DNA of 64,000 nt, taken from the IMG/VR virus record IMGVR_UViG_3300006990_004842, positions 1 through 64,000 of that record; one strand, given 5' to 3'. Below are positions 47,330 to 57,228 of the stretch, one piece after another. The notes under the pieces are model-generated. The model was not told where the DNA came from and ran no database searches. It worked only from the letters and a program-made list of their open reading frames with translations. The position numbers and the translations under genes were made by a program. Source of the stretch: a virus. The stretch's first letter is position 1. Every line of letters starts with the position of its first letter.

Positions 47330-48411
47330 TATAAACTTAATCCCTTAAATGTGTCTTCAGTTACATCTTGTTTAGTGCCACCAATAACATAACTGCTGAT
47401 CTCTGTCTCTTGTGGTGCAACTTGTACTTCGCCACCGCTTATCCATTTTTGTGTCCACGGTAACGGATTACTTGCACTAACACTATATGGTGCAGTTAAT
47501 CCAACTGCTCTCATACGTTTTGCACCAATCCATTCTACATAGTCTTTGAGAAGTTGTGCATTTAGTCCAATCATGGAACCATCTTTGAACAAATACTCTG
47601 CCCAATCTTTTTCTTCTCTGATTGCACTCATAAACATTTCAATACACTCGTTCTCACATTCTGCTTTAATTTTTGCAAAGTCTTTATCGTCTTGTGGCAA
47701 AAACTTCAGCATCTGTTGAGTACTAGCCAAATGTACATTTTCGTCTCTGGCTATCAATTTAATTATCTTGGCATTACCTTCCATTTTCTTTAATTCGGCA
47801 AACGCCCAACTACAAGCAAATGACACATAAAAGCGAACACCTTCTAAAATGTTTACTGCCATTAGTGCTAACCATAATGCCTTTTTATGTTCATAACTAC
47901 CAAACTCTTTGTCCTCAACATCATTCATATCCATGAGGTTATCATAATACTTGCTGATGCTATCACTACATTTTACAATTTCTTTGATGTCTAGTAATTC
48001 ATCAAACACTTTACTTGGATCAGAATAAATGTTTCTAATAATATGAGTGTAACTTCTGCTGTGAATAGTTTCTGAGAATGCCCATGTTTCTATCCATGTT
48101 TCTAGTTCAGGTAAACTCACAATAGGCAATAGTGCTAAATTAGGAGAACGTCCTTGTACACTATCTAGCAATATCTGTCTTTTGAGATTGCTTGTAAAAA
48201 TATGTTGTTCATGTTCAGTGAGATCTTTGAAATCTTTACTATCTCTACTAATATCAACTTCTTCAGGTCGCCAAAAGAAACCCAACTGTTTGTCAGTTAA
48301 TTTATCAAACTGTCTATACTTTAATGTGTCGTACCGTTGAATATTTACACCACCATCAAAGAACATTTTGTTTTTAGTGTGGTCTGTTTTTTTAGCATTA
48401 AATACTGTCAT
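47329..48411 (-). CDS. nrdB: ribonucleotide reductase class Ia, beta subunit
   Basis: About 360 aa. The ATG at 48411 (MTVFNAKKTD), 2 nt after the nrdA stop, is preferred to a TTG start inside nrdA. Di-iron ligand blocks are visible: ETIHSRSYTHIIR (Glu and His, with the radical Tyr), EGVRFYVSFACSWAF (Glu) and RDENVHLASTQ (Glu and His). It generates the tyrosyl radical for NrdA and makes deoxynucleotides for phage replication. Third iron-carboxylate enzyme of the window besides AOX and the ferritin-like protein. Confidence 0.95.
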   Translation of the reverse strand: MTVFNAKKTDHTKNKMFFDGGVNIQRYDTLKYRQFDKLTDKQLGFFWRPEEVDISRDSKDFKDLTEHEQHIFTSNLKRQILLDSVQGRSPNLALLPIVSLPELETWIETWAFSETIHSRSYTHIIRNIYSDPSKVFDELLDIKEIVKCSDSISKYYDNLMDMNDVEDKEFGSYEHKKALWLALMAVNILEGVRFYVSFACSWAFAELKKMEGNAKIIKLIARDENVHLASTQQMLKFLPQDDKDFAKIKAECENECIEMFMSAIREEKDWAEYLFKDGSMIGLNAQLLKDYVEWIGAKRMRAVGLTAPYSVSASNPLPWTQKWISGGEVQVAPQETEISSYVIGGTKQDVTEDTFKGLSL

Positions 48412-48413
48412 AG

Positions 48414-50714
48414 TTAAATTTTGCAACTGTCGCAATCCTCATCATCTGTGATAGTTTGTGACAAAGGAGTTTCTGATTCATTAGATTCAATATCTAACTC
48501 ACCTTGTCCATCAAACGTGTTATTGTAATATAATTGTTTGCCACCATATTTGTAAAACATGATGATATGTTGTAACAAAACACTCATTGGAATCTTTTCA
48601 TCTTCGTAGTGTTCTGGATTGTATGAAGTATTTACCGAAATACCTTGATCTATGTACTTTTGTAATACAGCACAAATTTTCAAATAACCTTCTGGGCTCT
48701 TTTGATCCCATAATAAATCATACTTGTTTTTTAATTTAGCATACTGCGGCACTACCTGTTTGAGTACTCCATGTTTGCTTTGTTTAACACTTACAAAACT
48801 ACGTGGTGGCTCAATGCCGTTTGTGCTGTTACTAATTTGTGCAGATGTTTCTGCAGGCATAAGTGCCATTAATGTACTGTTTCTAATACCAGTTTCTTTT
48901 AATTGCTTACGTAATCCTTTCCAATCCATACGCTCTTTGTGTTTAACAAGTTCGTCAATGTCTTTCTTGTATGTTTGATTAGGAGTAATACCCTGTCCAT
49001 ATTTTGTTTCGTGATTACCAGGTATACAGCCTTTTTCAAGTGCTAGATCTGCACTGGCTTTGATCAAGTAATAACTCCATGCTTCTGCCCATTCATCAAC
49101 AAGTTCCAAGTTAGGATCTTGATAGTTTGTATCATTTTTAGCCAACCAAAATGCAAAGTTAATAATGCCAATACCTAAAGGTCTGCGTTTCTCAGTTGCT
49201 AACTGTGCCGCAATAACCGGGTACTTCTGGTAGTCTAGCAGTGCGTCTAAGCCTCTTACAGCAAGTTCGCAAGGCTTCTGGAAGTCTTGTGTTGCTTTAA
49301 TCCTACCCCAGTTAATTGCACTTAAAGTACACAATGCAATTTCACCATCTTCGTCGTTTGCACTCATTAATGGCTTCGTTGGTAGATTGATTTCACAACA
49401 AAGGTTGCTCATTCTAACAGGTGCTTGTTCTTCTACAAAACTACTATGTGTGTTAGCATGATCAACATTCATCAAGTATATTCTACCTGTGTCTTTACGT
49501 TCTGTTACAAACGCAGAAAACAAATCAATTGCTTTGATAGACTTCTTTTTAATACGTGTATTACGTTCTGCTGTTTCGTATAACTCTTTGAACCTGTCCT
49601 GATCTGCGTAGAATGCATCATATAATCCCGGCACATCATGCGGAGAAAACAATGTAATATCACCGTTACCTAATAATCTTTCATACATTAACTTGTTAAA
49701 TTGCACACCATAATCCATGTGCCTTACACGATTTTCTTCTGTGCCTTTGTTGTTCTTTAACACCAGCATGTCTTCAATTTCTAAGTGCCAAATAGGATAG
49801 TATAGTGTAGCGGCTCCGCCTCTTACACCACCTTGGCTACATGACTTAACTGCTGATTGAAATAATTTATAGAAGGGGATAACGCCTGTGTGAGTTGCAT
49901 CTCCACTCCTGATAGGTGAACCAATTGCTCTAATACTTCCTGCACCAATACCAATACCTGCTTTTTGACTTACATACTTAACAATACTACTGGTAGTAGC
50001 ATTAATACTATCAAGGCTATCGTCGCTCTCAATGAGAACGCACGAACTGAACTGACGTTGCGGAGTTCGTACACCAGCCATGACAGGAGTAGGAAGAGAG
50101 ATATAGTGTAAACTAATTGCATCATAATACTCCTTGATCCATTGTAATCGAGTTTCTGCTGGATAATCTGCAAACAGTGTTGCTGATATCAGCATGTATG
50201 CAACTTGTGGTGTCTCAAATATCTCACCTGTTGCTCTATTTTGTACTAGATACTTGCCGCGGAATTGTTCCATAGCCGCATAAGTCAATTCTTCATCACG
50301 AGTGTGATCAATATATTCACTAAGCTCGTTGATTTCTTCTTTGCTAAACTTTTCTAATATTTCTGCATCATAAAATCCTCTGTCAATATTATCCTGAATA
50401 ATATCGCATAAGCAAGGAGGATCAAAAGAAGTATATACTTGCTTTCGTAAATGATAGTTAATAAGCCTACCAGCAACAAACTGGTAGTTGGGTGTTTCTT
50501 CTGTGATTAGATCTGCGGCACTTTTAATCAGTGTTTCTTGAATATCCGAACTTGTAATGCCACTATAGAATTGAATGTGGCTTTTGATTTCTACTTCACT
50601 TGCACTGACACCGGTAATACCATCACATGCATGAAAGACAACTTTATGGAGTTTATCTAAATCTAAATCCTCTTTACGGCCGTCTCTCTTTGTAATCTGT
50701 ATGTGTTTTGACAT
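48414..50714 (-). CDS. nrdA: ribonucleotide reductase class Ia, alpha subunit
   Basis: 766 aa. The N-terminal ATP-cone (KHIQITKRDGRKEDLDLDKL) binds the activity regulator. SSCVLIESDDS, NLCCEINLPT (active-site Cys) and GIINFAFWLAK follow in the barrel; the C-terminus DCDSCKI is the redox pair reduced by glutaredoxin. Complete, no intein visible. An early-type promoter lies 40-65 nt upstream, with AAAGGA before the ATG. Confidence 0.96.
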   Translation of the reverse strand: MSKHIQITKRDGRKEDLDLDKLHKVVFHACDGITGVSASEVEIKSHIQFYSGITSSDIQETLIKSAADLITEETPNYQFVAGRLINYHLRKQVYTSFDPPCLCDIIQDNIDRGFYDAEILEKFSKEEINELSEYIDHTRDEELTYAAMEQFRGKYLVQNRATGEIFETPQVAYMLISATLFADYPAETRLQWIKEYYDAISLHYISLPTPVMAGVRTPQRQFSSCVLIESDDSLDSINATTSSIVKYVSQKAGIGIGAGSIRAIGSPIRSGDATHTGVIPFYKLFQSAVKSCSQGGVRGGAATLYYPIWHLEIEDMLVLKNNKGTEENRVRHMDYGVQFNKLMYERLLGNGDITLFSPHDVPGLYDAFYADQDRFKELYETAERNTRIKKKSIKAIDLFSAFVTERKDTGRIYLMNVDHANTHSSFVEEQAPVRMSNLCCEINLPTKPLMSANDEDGEIALCTLSAINWGRIKATQDFQKPCELAVRGLDALLDYQKYPVIAAQLATEKRRPLGIGIINFAFWLAKNDTNYQDPNLELVDEWAEAWSYYLIKASADLALEKGCIPGNHETKYGQGITPNQTYKKDIDELVKHKERMDWKGLRKQLKETGIRNSTLMALMPAETSAQISNSTNGIEPPRSFVSVKQSKHGVLKQVVPQYAKLKNKYDLLWDQKSPEGYLKICAVLQKYIDQGISVNTSYNPEHYEDEKIPMSVLLQHIIMFYKYGGKQLYYNNTFDGQGELDIESNESETPLSQTITDDEDCDSCKI

Positions 50715-50752
50715 GTGTTTCCTTTATGGTGTGAATGATTGCACAATAGTAT

Positions 50753-50779
50753 TTTATACTACTATACTTATCTTGTCAA
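50753..50779 (-). promoter_or_regulatory. early sigma70-type promoter for nrdA operon
   Basis: TTGACA (50774-50779) and TATAAA (50753-50758), minus strand, with a short 15-nt spacer; weaker than the other early promoters. Confidence 0.5.
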
Positions 50780-50784
50780 GCATT

Positions 50785-51213
50785 TTAGTTATCTAGTGCT
50801 ATATTATACTTGGAAAAAACGGTACAGTTATCGAGGGCATACTGGTCATCGACAAGTTGATCTGCAATAAAATTATAGCACTTGCCTTCGTGGAAAAATA
50901 CTGCACCATCCACTCCGTTTATATGATTACTTATGCCTCTGAAAATTAAATTTTCTTGATTAATGAAACCTAATTCTTTGAGAGTATGTGCAAGAATATA
51001 ACTGATTCCGGACTGGCAAAAATAGCCTTCTGCTACAATTTCAAACACATTAGGCCAGTCTTTACAATTATAGTAATCTAAGTATCTTGGAAGTATTTTG
51101 ATTTGGGAAAAGGTCTCGAGTACGTCTTCAACAGTTCCATCACTGGGGAAATCATTTCTGTATTGGCGCCAAACTCTTAATCTATCCGAGCTCGAATGTG
51201 TGGGTAAAAACAT
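50785..51213 (-). CDS. conserved phage hypothetical protein, 142 aa
   Basis: Contains TVEDVLETFSQIKILPRYLDYYNC, WPNVFEIVAEGYFCQSGISYILAHTL and an aromatic C-terminal half. Similar proteins are found in other marine T4-like phages near structural genes; function unknown. It starts right after the stop of the 1004-aa structural gene. Confidence 0.65.
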   Translation of the reverse strand: MFLPTHSSSDRLRVWRQYRNDFPSDGTVEDVLETFSQIKILPRYLDYYNCKDWPNVFEIVAEGYFCQSGISYILAHTLKELGFINQENLIFRGISNHINGVDGAVFFHEGKCYNFIADQLVDDQYALDNCTVFSKYNIALDN

Positions 51214-54200
51214 TTATGATGTACTTGACCAACGTCTAATAATATACTTTAATCTCAACTCTGCACCAATGTTGTGTGCAGTATAAGTAAATGGTGTAAC
51301 ATTCGGATCTACAATTTGATTTTGTAATTTAAGTTCTACTTCGTCGCCATTTAACACTGCTTCAAACTGTGGTTCTACTACAGGGTCACTTGAACTAATC
51401 TCGTATGAACTAGAGAATGTATCATTTAATACTACAGCATTTGCTGGGTCACTGAAATCAGTCCTTGCAGACACAGTCATAGTACCAATTCTCATATACT
51501 TGTTTGCAGAGCCTGCCTTCTCAGTTAATGTATAGTCTAATACAAAACTGTTAAACACACCAACACCAACACTAAACAAGGCGTCTCCAGCACTGTCGCT
51601 TAACAGTATTGGTTCAATTGTCAAAGAGTTATATGTTGTTGTAGTTTCGCCAAATGCCGCGGCTTCTCTGGTCTGTAATTCTAAATTTGTTTTTAGATTT
51701 AATAATCCTTTAGTACCATCAGATGTATCAGTTTCTCTGTCTATTGGACTTTGATTATAAATTTTATTTGACAACTCATTAAAATAACCTGCTTCTTCTC
51801 TGGTAGCAAAAGTTATTTCATTGTATGTTGTATCTATAACTAAATCAAATGAATCTGCTAAGTTATTATTAATATGTGTTAATCCACTTGCATACAAAGG
51901 ACCGCCTGTGAATACATCAACAAACATATTAACATCTCTGTCTTTAATTAATCCATCTAACCAAGTTTCTAATTTTGCTCTAACAGTATTATTTGCTCTG
52001 TCATACTCGCCCGGTGTTAAACCCAAAACACTTAAAGTTGGTCGAGTACTATCTTCATATAATGTGAACGGTATACCACCTGCCGCTACACTGGATAAAC
52101 TTGGTCTTTGCGATACATACAATTTATTCAAACTGCCATCTTCTTGCAAACTCCAATTCATTGTTGGGAAAATACTGGTGTTTGCACCTGTTGCTGTTGT
52201 CTGAACTAATGATCTATTAAGTGTAACAATCGCATCTTGCACACTACTAGCACTTGATAAATCAACTGATAATACTGGTGCTACCTTTGTTGTTCCTGTG
52301 TATGAAGAACCTAACACAGGCATCATTCCATTAGCACCATTAGAACCTTTTAATGCGGAAGTATCTGAACGCATTGAACCGTTAGTAACAAATACAGTAT
52401 TTGCTGTTGTTTGATCTGCATCAATAGTTGATGTAGTGTTTACTATTGTTCCGTCGTTGTCAACTGTTATAATAACACTTGTGACTAAACTTGTAAATCC
52501 ATTATCTTCTGATACCAGTCTAAAACTAGTATCAACGTTTGCTGAGCCAACGCCGTGATCTATAAATCCAACATTAGCAATATTTGCAGTCATGGTTGCT
52601 GTGTTACCACCAAGTATACCATTCTGTATTTCAATCAAGAAAGAATTATTAGCAGTAGACACTTCTTGTACTTCAAAAATAGCATCATCTAGTGTGCCTG
52701 CATCAACCATTCTCACATAATTACCTACTGCAAGTCCTTCAATAAAATTGCTGTCTGCACTAGAGATTGATACATTGGTTTCACCTGCTTGACTAGTAAC
52801 TAAATTAGCCTCGCCATATCTAACCAAATTCCATGATGTTTGTGGTATGGTAATATCTAATGTTTTTGCTGTGTCATTAATATTATGCACATTAAACATT
52901 TTGTTGTTGAGATAATCGTTTACATTAGGTGTTTTTACTTTTGCTTTATTATAACGATATGTTCCGCTGTCAACACTAAAGATTGAATTGAAGTTTGCAT
53001 TATCAAACTCAACAGTATATTTTGTAGGTGTACTTGTACCTGAATGATACGTGCTAACATTACCTGTTACATCAGCATCATAAAATTGATCTTCTCTGCC
53101 AATAATGAATGAACCTAATTGTAATGGACTTGGCAATGCAACAATATTTGCACCTTCTGCATATACTGCAATATGTTTATTTTCTAATGCAAAAAATCCA
53201 GTACCAGAACTTGTACTTACTCTGATATTCTGTTCTGGTATTTTTCTATGATGCGGAATACTGTATGCATCATAAAAACTATTTGCTTGGTTTGTTGCAG
53301 AAATATTTCCGTTAACACCTGTTAATGCTAAATTTACATTTGCGTTACCGTAATAGCAAACTGAAACATCGTCTGTTACATTTGGTGCTGTTCTCAATGT
53401 TAAAGTATGATAACCAGTAGAAGTAATATTGCTACCATTAAATGTATAATCTGAATTTGCACTTGGTATTGATAGCACAGAAGCATTGGATTCTGGTATT
53501 AGTTTAATACCATTTTTTCTCACAATAACATCAGTACTCTTAAATGTATCAGTGTTATGGTTATTAACAATGTTGTTAGGTATAAATTCTATATTGGAGT
53601 TTTGAGTTAGTGTTTGAGCTCTATTCAATGTAATTGTATAATTGTTAAAACCATCATTTACAATATTGAGAAGTTTAACTTGGTCTCCAGTAATCTCTGG
53701 ACCAGTTAAAAAATCACCTATACGTACACCATCAAAGTCTGCAGGATTTCCTGCATTATTAATCACAAAAGTATCAGAACCATTTACATCTGCATTTGCT
53801 AATAAATGTACACTGTTAGTTGTTTCGGTACTGAATACAGGAAAGTCAGAACTCATATTGTAGAATTCTGTTTTAACACCTGCACTTGAACCTGTTAATA
53901 AAGAACGTACTTCTTTTGCTTCGATAGAATCTGAAAATTGTGTACCATCAAACTCTCCCTTTTTGATAAAGTAAAAAGGAACTGTAAATGCAATAATGTT
54001 ATTGTTTGAAATACTTATTACATGGTCTCTGGCACTTACGGTGTTCTCAATAAAACTAGTGGTACTAAGATCAACAGAATTAGGATTATCAGGATCATGC
54101 CCAATATATACTTGCTTACTATCAACAGCCAAACCAATTTCACCTGGTCGCAAAGGCTGTGGGAGATCTTGTTTAAGTCCTCTTCTGTGTTGTATTCTAG

Positions 54201-54228
54201 ATACTATAGTTTTATCGTTTTCTGCCAC
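51214..54228 (-). CDS. large fibre/baseplate-like structural protein, 1004 aa
   Basis: The N-terminal segment RIQHRRGLKQDLPQPLRPGE followed by IGLAVDSKQVYIG resembles the N-terminal domain of phage fibre proteins such as Mtd, which attaches to the virion. The remaining ~950 residues are Thr/Asn/Ser-rich beta structure with repeated AN(V/T)xxx patterns, as in fibres or baseplate proteins. The start appears to be GTG at 54228 with GGAG upstream and a late octamer at 54254-54261. A receptor-binding or adaptor role is inferred. Confidence 0.78.
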   Translation of the reverse strand: MAENDKTIVSRIQHRRGLKQDLPQPLRPGEIGLAVDSKQVYIGHDPDNPNSVDLSTTSFIENTVSARDHVISISNNNIIAFTVPFYFIKKGEFDGTQFSDSIEAKEVRSLLTGSSAGVKTEFYNMSSDFPVFSTETTNSVHLLANADVNGSDTFVINNAGNPADFDGVRIGDFLTGPEITGDQVKLLNIVNDGFNNYTITLNRAQTLTQNSNIEFIPNNIVNNHNTDTFKSTDVIVRKNGIKLIPESNASVLSIPSANSDYTFNGSNITSTGYHTLTLRTAPNVTDDVSVCYYGNANVNLALTGVNGNISATNQANSFYDAYSIPHHRKIPEQNIRVSTSSGTGFFALENKHIAVYAEGANIVALPSPLQLGSFIIGREDQFYDADVTGNVSTYHSGTSTPTKYTVEFDNANFNSIFSVDSGTYRYNKAKVKTPNVNDYLNNKMFNVHNINDTAKTLDITIPQTSWNLVRYGEANLVTSQAGETNVSISSADSNFIEGLAVGNYVRMVDAGTLDDAIFEVQEVSTANNSFLIEIQNGILGGNTATMTANIANVGFIDHGVGSANVDTSFRLVSEDNGFTSLVTSVIITVDNDGTIVNTTSTIDADQTTANTVFVTNGSMRSDTSALKGSNGANGMMPVLGSSYTGTTKVAPVLSVDLSSASSVQDAIVTLNRSLVQTTATGANTSIFPTMNWSLQEDGSLNKLYVSQRPSLSSVAAGGIPFTLYEDSTRPTLSVLGLTPGEYDRANNTVRAKLETWLDGLIKDRDVNMFVDVFTGGPLYASGLTHINNNLADSFDLVIDTTYNEITFATREEAGYFNELSNKIYNQSPIDRETDTSDGTKGLLNLKTNLELQTREAAAFGETTTTYNSLTIEPILLSDSAGDALFSVGVGVFNSFVLDYTLTEKAGSANKYMRIGTMTVSARTDFSDPANAVVLNDTFSSSYEISSSDPVVEPQFEAVLNGDEVELKLQNQIVDPNVTPFTYTAHNIGAELRLKYIIRRWSSTS

Positions 54229-54253
54229 TGCTAAGTCTCCAATTGCTTAACAG

Positions 54254-54261
54254 TATTTATC
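54254..54261 (-). promoter_or_regulatory. late promoter octamer
   Basis: GATAAATA on the minus strand, 25 nt before the GTG start of the 1004-aa gene; the leader carries a GGAG ribosome-binding site. Confidence 0.6.
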
Positions 54262-54934
54262 ACTTTTGTTCATAATAATCCAGCAGACGTTTGCCCCACT
54301 TCTCACAATACTCGTCAAACTCGTCACCTTCAATTACAAAATCTTTATATTGTCCTTCTCTGTCTACCATTAAGATAGCAACTTGTTTGATGTTTGTACC
54401 AAACATTTCATTGTGTGCTAGTGCATATGCACAACCTTGCATAAAGTAATCTTCAATCCATTCTCTTTTCTTGATCTTTTTAGCAGTCTTAAAGTCAATA
54501 ATTGCAGGTTTGCCGTTCCACATGCCTATTGCATCACTGGTACCTGCATAAAGTCCTTCGCTGATCAATGCTACTTCAACACCCCACAATTCATCAATTT
54601 GGCTCATGCCATCTCTGACCATTTTGTCTACCATTTGTTTAGCCATAATACTGATTAAATTGTTTCCAGTAATTTCCCATGTTTCGCCTAATACATATTT
54701 TTCTAATGCATTATGCACTTTAGTTCCTAGGCCTGCGGCTTCTCTGCTCACACGGTTTGCTTCTTCCTCACCAACACGTTTACGCCATGCTATGAGAGCA
54801 GTTTTATCTCCTGTATCAGAAAGTATTGTTGTTACACTAGGCACCGGTTTATTGTCTTCGCCTGTGTATTGACGTTGTCCTGATTTTGCTGTTACCCTTT
54901 TTAATGTAGGGTATTCATATTTTTCAACTAGCAT
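54260..54934 (-). CDS. PD-(D/E)XK exonuclease (MGME1/RecB-like)
   Basis: 224 aa: PSVTTILS, GLGTKVHNALEKYV, GTSDAIGMWNGKPAIIDFKT (catalytic Asp, Asp-Phe-Lys) and YFMQGCAYALAHNEMF (QxxxY) give the full PD-(D/E)XK nuclease signature of RecB/Cas4/MGME1-type ssDNA exonucleases. No CRISPR genes are near and no Cys cluster is seen, so it is not Cas4. Probably DNA recombination or processing. Confidence 0.85.
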   Translation of the reverse strand: MLVEKYEYPTLKRVTAKSGQRQYTGEDNKPVPSVTTILSDTGDKTALIAWRKRVGEEEANRVSREAAGLGTKVHNALEKYVLGETWEITGNNLISIMAKQMVDKMVRDGMSQIDELWGVEVALISEGLYAGTSDAIGMWNGKPAIIDFKTAKKIKKREWIEDYFMQGCAYALAHNEMFGTNIKQVAILMVDREGQYKDFVIEGDEFDEYCEKWGKRLLDYYEQK

Positions 54935-55754
54935 CTAGTATCTCCAGTAATTTATTAGCCATTTGATCATGGCAATGTAGGTTAGGGTGAAATTGGCAAG
55001 GGTGTATATATTCTTTATGAATTGGATGGGATTTATTAACTCTGAATTCAACTGCTTGATATTCATTTTCGGTTGTGCCTTTTGTTATCGGCATTCCCAA
55101 TATATCAACATAATTTGTTCCGGTTGTCAAACCAAAAAGTGTATCTGTTTTTTTGATAAGCCAGCATTCATCGGGTACTAAATTTATTTCTTCAGATATG
55201 TGTATTGGTCCCCACACGTTAAAAATATAGAACTTTATATTATGTGCTTTACATACGGAATACATTTCATTTATTGTTTTAGTTGATTCATACTCACTAA
55301 AAGGAATAAGAGGTCTGAGCTTGTCTTTGAAAAACACTTTGTGGCGTTCTGCATGTCGTTGAATGTTTTGATGATAGTGACAAAGGTCTTCTTCAGTTCT
55401 AGCAAAATCTCTGCTTTGTGCAGTAGTACTTAAAAAAACTATATTATTATGCTCTAACTCTTTTGGATACTTTTTAATCCACTCATACAGATTATACAAA
55501 GCAAACGATATACTGCCGCCACTAAATCCAAAATTCCAATGTTTTGCACCAATTGTATCACTTACTTTTCTTCCAAAAACAAAATTAGGCATGTTATAAC
55601 CAAATGTAGCATTAGGAACATATTTTGGAGAAACATAGGCATTTGCAAAACCGCCTGTCTCTGGATCTCCACTACCATTCCTGAACCTAGGCTCTTTGTA
55701 AAGTTCGGAACCAATAACCCAACTATCACCAAACCATAAATGATTAGTTTTCAC
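54924..55754 (-). CDS. SGNH-hydrolase-like protein (paralogue 4 of 5)
   Basis: 276 aa. LWFGDSWVIGSELY at residues 6-19 (GDS block), FGFSGGSISFALYNL (about 76-90, block II Gly) and CQFHPNLHCHDQMA near the end. It is a tandem paralogue of the next gene upstream; the two overlap by 11 nt. In the last block, Phe-His-Pro-Asn replaces the usual DxxH, so the catalytic Asp may be altered. Confidence 0.68.
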   Translation of the reverse strand: MKTNHLWFGDSWVIGSELYKEPRFRNGSGDPETGGFANAYVSPKYVPNATFGYNMPNFVFGRKVSDTIGAKHWNFGFSGGSISFALYNLYEWIKKYPKELEHNNIVFLSTTAQSRDFARTEEDLCHYHQNIQRHAERHKVFFKDKLRPLIPFSEYESTKTINEMYSVCKAHNIKFYIFNVWGPIHISEEINLVPDECWLIKKTDTLFGLTTGTNYVDILGMPITKGTTENEYQAVEFRVNKSHPIHKEYIHPCQFHPNLHCHDQMANKLLEILDAS

Positions 55755-56502
55755 TGAGGGCCTCCATTAACTTAATATGCATCTGTTTGTGCCCTGATAT
55801 ATTGAGGTGGTAATCATTTATATAATTTGCATTGATATCATTGTTTTCATCGTTCCAAACATCATATATTTCAGCACCAAATGTTTCATTAAATAAGGTA
55901 CCTGGGAGCAAGTAGTGTGTTGATAAATTAAAAACATCAATATGTTTTAATGTTGTTATTTGCTCCCAGGTAGATAGTAAATGTAGTTTTACATTGTAAT
56001 TTTTACAGAGTGCAACTACTTGATTTAGAATTCTAGTGTTGTTGTATTCAAAAAATACAGGTACTTCCCATTTATCTGTTAAAAAATTATGTTCGCTTTC
56101 TTTACTTAATTGTCCTTTAGGGTGTACATGGTATTCTTTATGCTCTATATCATCAATAAAAAATGCTCGTGTGTTTCCACTAACACAAAAAAAGATTGTG
56201 TAATTAATGTTAGGTTGATAAATGTTCTTGAAAAATTTTGTCAATTGGACTAATTGAAACTCTATTGAACTACCAGGGAAAGCAAAATTAATGTATTCAA
56301 CATCTCTTTCTTTACTGGTCAAACTTGCAAAAGAATACTCAGGGTGCGACCAATCTCTCGTTAAATTTGGAAAACGCCCTGTGTGTTTTAATTCTTGATG
56401 ATGTAATTCTGGTGTTTTAGATTTATCTTGTTGGTATATTTCGTCATACAAACCTGTACCAATGACCCAACTATCACCAAACCATACGTCTGTTTTATTC
56501 AT
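55744..56502 (-). CDS. SGNH-hydrolase-like protein (paralogue 5 of 5)
   Basis: 252 aa. VWFGDSWVIGTGLYDE at the N-terminus is nearly the same as in the adjacent paralogue. FAFPGSSIEFQLVQL gives block II and NDYHLNISGHKQM the Asp-His block (D-Y-H). A GATAAATT sequence a few nt upstream of the ATG resembles a degenerate late octamer. Likely product of a local duplication. Confidence 0.7.
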   Translation of the reverse strand: MNKTDVWFGDSWVIGTGLYDEIYQQDKSKTPELHHQELKHTGRFPNLTRDWSHPEYSFASLTSKERDVEYINFAFPGSSIEFQLVQLTKFFKNIYQPNINYTIFFCVSGNTRAFFIDDIEHKEYHVHPKGQLSKESEHNFLTDKWEVPVFFEYNNTRILNQVVALCKNYNVKLHLLSTWEQITTLKHIDVFNLSTHYLLPGTLFNETFGAEIYDVWNDENNDINANYINDYHLNISGHKQMHIKLMEALSEN

Positions 56503-56564
56503 AATAATTTATCAACCACTACTAATATATAGTAGTTGTACGGTTTAATTTAATTAATTATTGA

Positions 56565-56879
56565 TTACCAGGCAACGTTCCAGATTATGGTTTGAGTATC
56601 ATTCTGTTTGATGTTTACTCCGTAACCTAAATCTGTAAAGTATTTTTTGACGTAATTTATTTGATCTACTTTTGCGGCGTCAGTTGTAATACTAAAGTAT
56701 GCCTTGTAAAAAGCATTACTATCAGTCATTGTTGTACCGCTTGACACGTTTGCATACAACACACCAGCAGATACATTTGCTAGAATAGCACTTTCTATAC
56801 TACGAACTTCGCCATGTATAGTTACATTGTTCCTAGTATCTATTCTTGCATCTTTAGCATTTGTAAATATGTTTGCCAT
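56565..56879 (-). CDS. small virion-type protein, 104 aa
   Basis: MANIFTNAKDARIDTRNNVTIHGEVRSIESAILANV at the start, then a Thr/Asn-rich part and YVKKYFTDLGYGVNI near the end. Small beta/alpha proteins like this accompany structural genes in T4-like marine phages. It is followed by ~60 nt of AT-rich non-coding sequence with no clear signal. Confidence 0.62.
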   Translation of the reverse strand: MANIFTNAKDARIDTRNNVTIHGEVRSIESAILANVSAGVLYANVSSGTTMTDSNAFYKAYFSITTDAAKVDQINYVKKYFTDLGYGVNIKQNDTQTIIWNVAW

Positions 56880-56880
56880 A

Positions 56881-57228
56881 TTAATTCGCCTTTATATCAC
56901 TTAGTGCTTTGTCGCCTGCCATTTTACCAACATCAACTGTAGGTTCTGCATCAGTGTCAACATCGCCACTTAATTCATCTGCAGGCACAATTTTTTCTGA
57001 ATCTGCACTACTTGCAAATCCTGAATCTCTTACTTTTTTAACAAGTGTGTCTATGTCAATTAAATGTCCTTGTTTTGCTAACAAGTCCTGAAATAATTCT
57101 GTAGGTATAGACTTTGCATCCATTCTAGTCATCACTTCAGACGATAGCAAGTCACCGATAGCATCATCCATTTCGCTATCTGCTGTTTTTTGTGCATACT
57201 CCAGCAATGTGACTTCGCGAATTAACAT
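56881..57228 (-). CDS. small virion-type protein with targeting-like N-terminus
   Basis: 115 aa. MLIREVTLLEYAQ contains IRE and LLE sites of the I/L-x-E type. The remainder is acidic and helical with a Lys/Asn end. It overlaps the preceding scaffold-like gene by 1 nt (TAATG). Probably an internal virion or scaffold protein. Confidence 0.62.
   Translation of the reverse strand: MLIREVTLLEYAQKTADSEMDDAIGDLLSSEVMTRMDAKSIPTELFQDLLAKQGHLIDIDTLVKKVRDSGFASSADSEKIVPADELSGDVDTDAEPTVDVGKMAGDKALSDIKAN

Noticed and set aside
54022-54250. plus-strand ORFs opposite the 1004-aa structural gene
   Set aside because: No start signals and they mirror the conserved fibre-like N-terminus.
54260-54934. Cas4
   Set aside because: PD-(D/E)XK fold but no Cys cluster and no CRISPR genes nearby.
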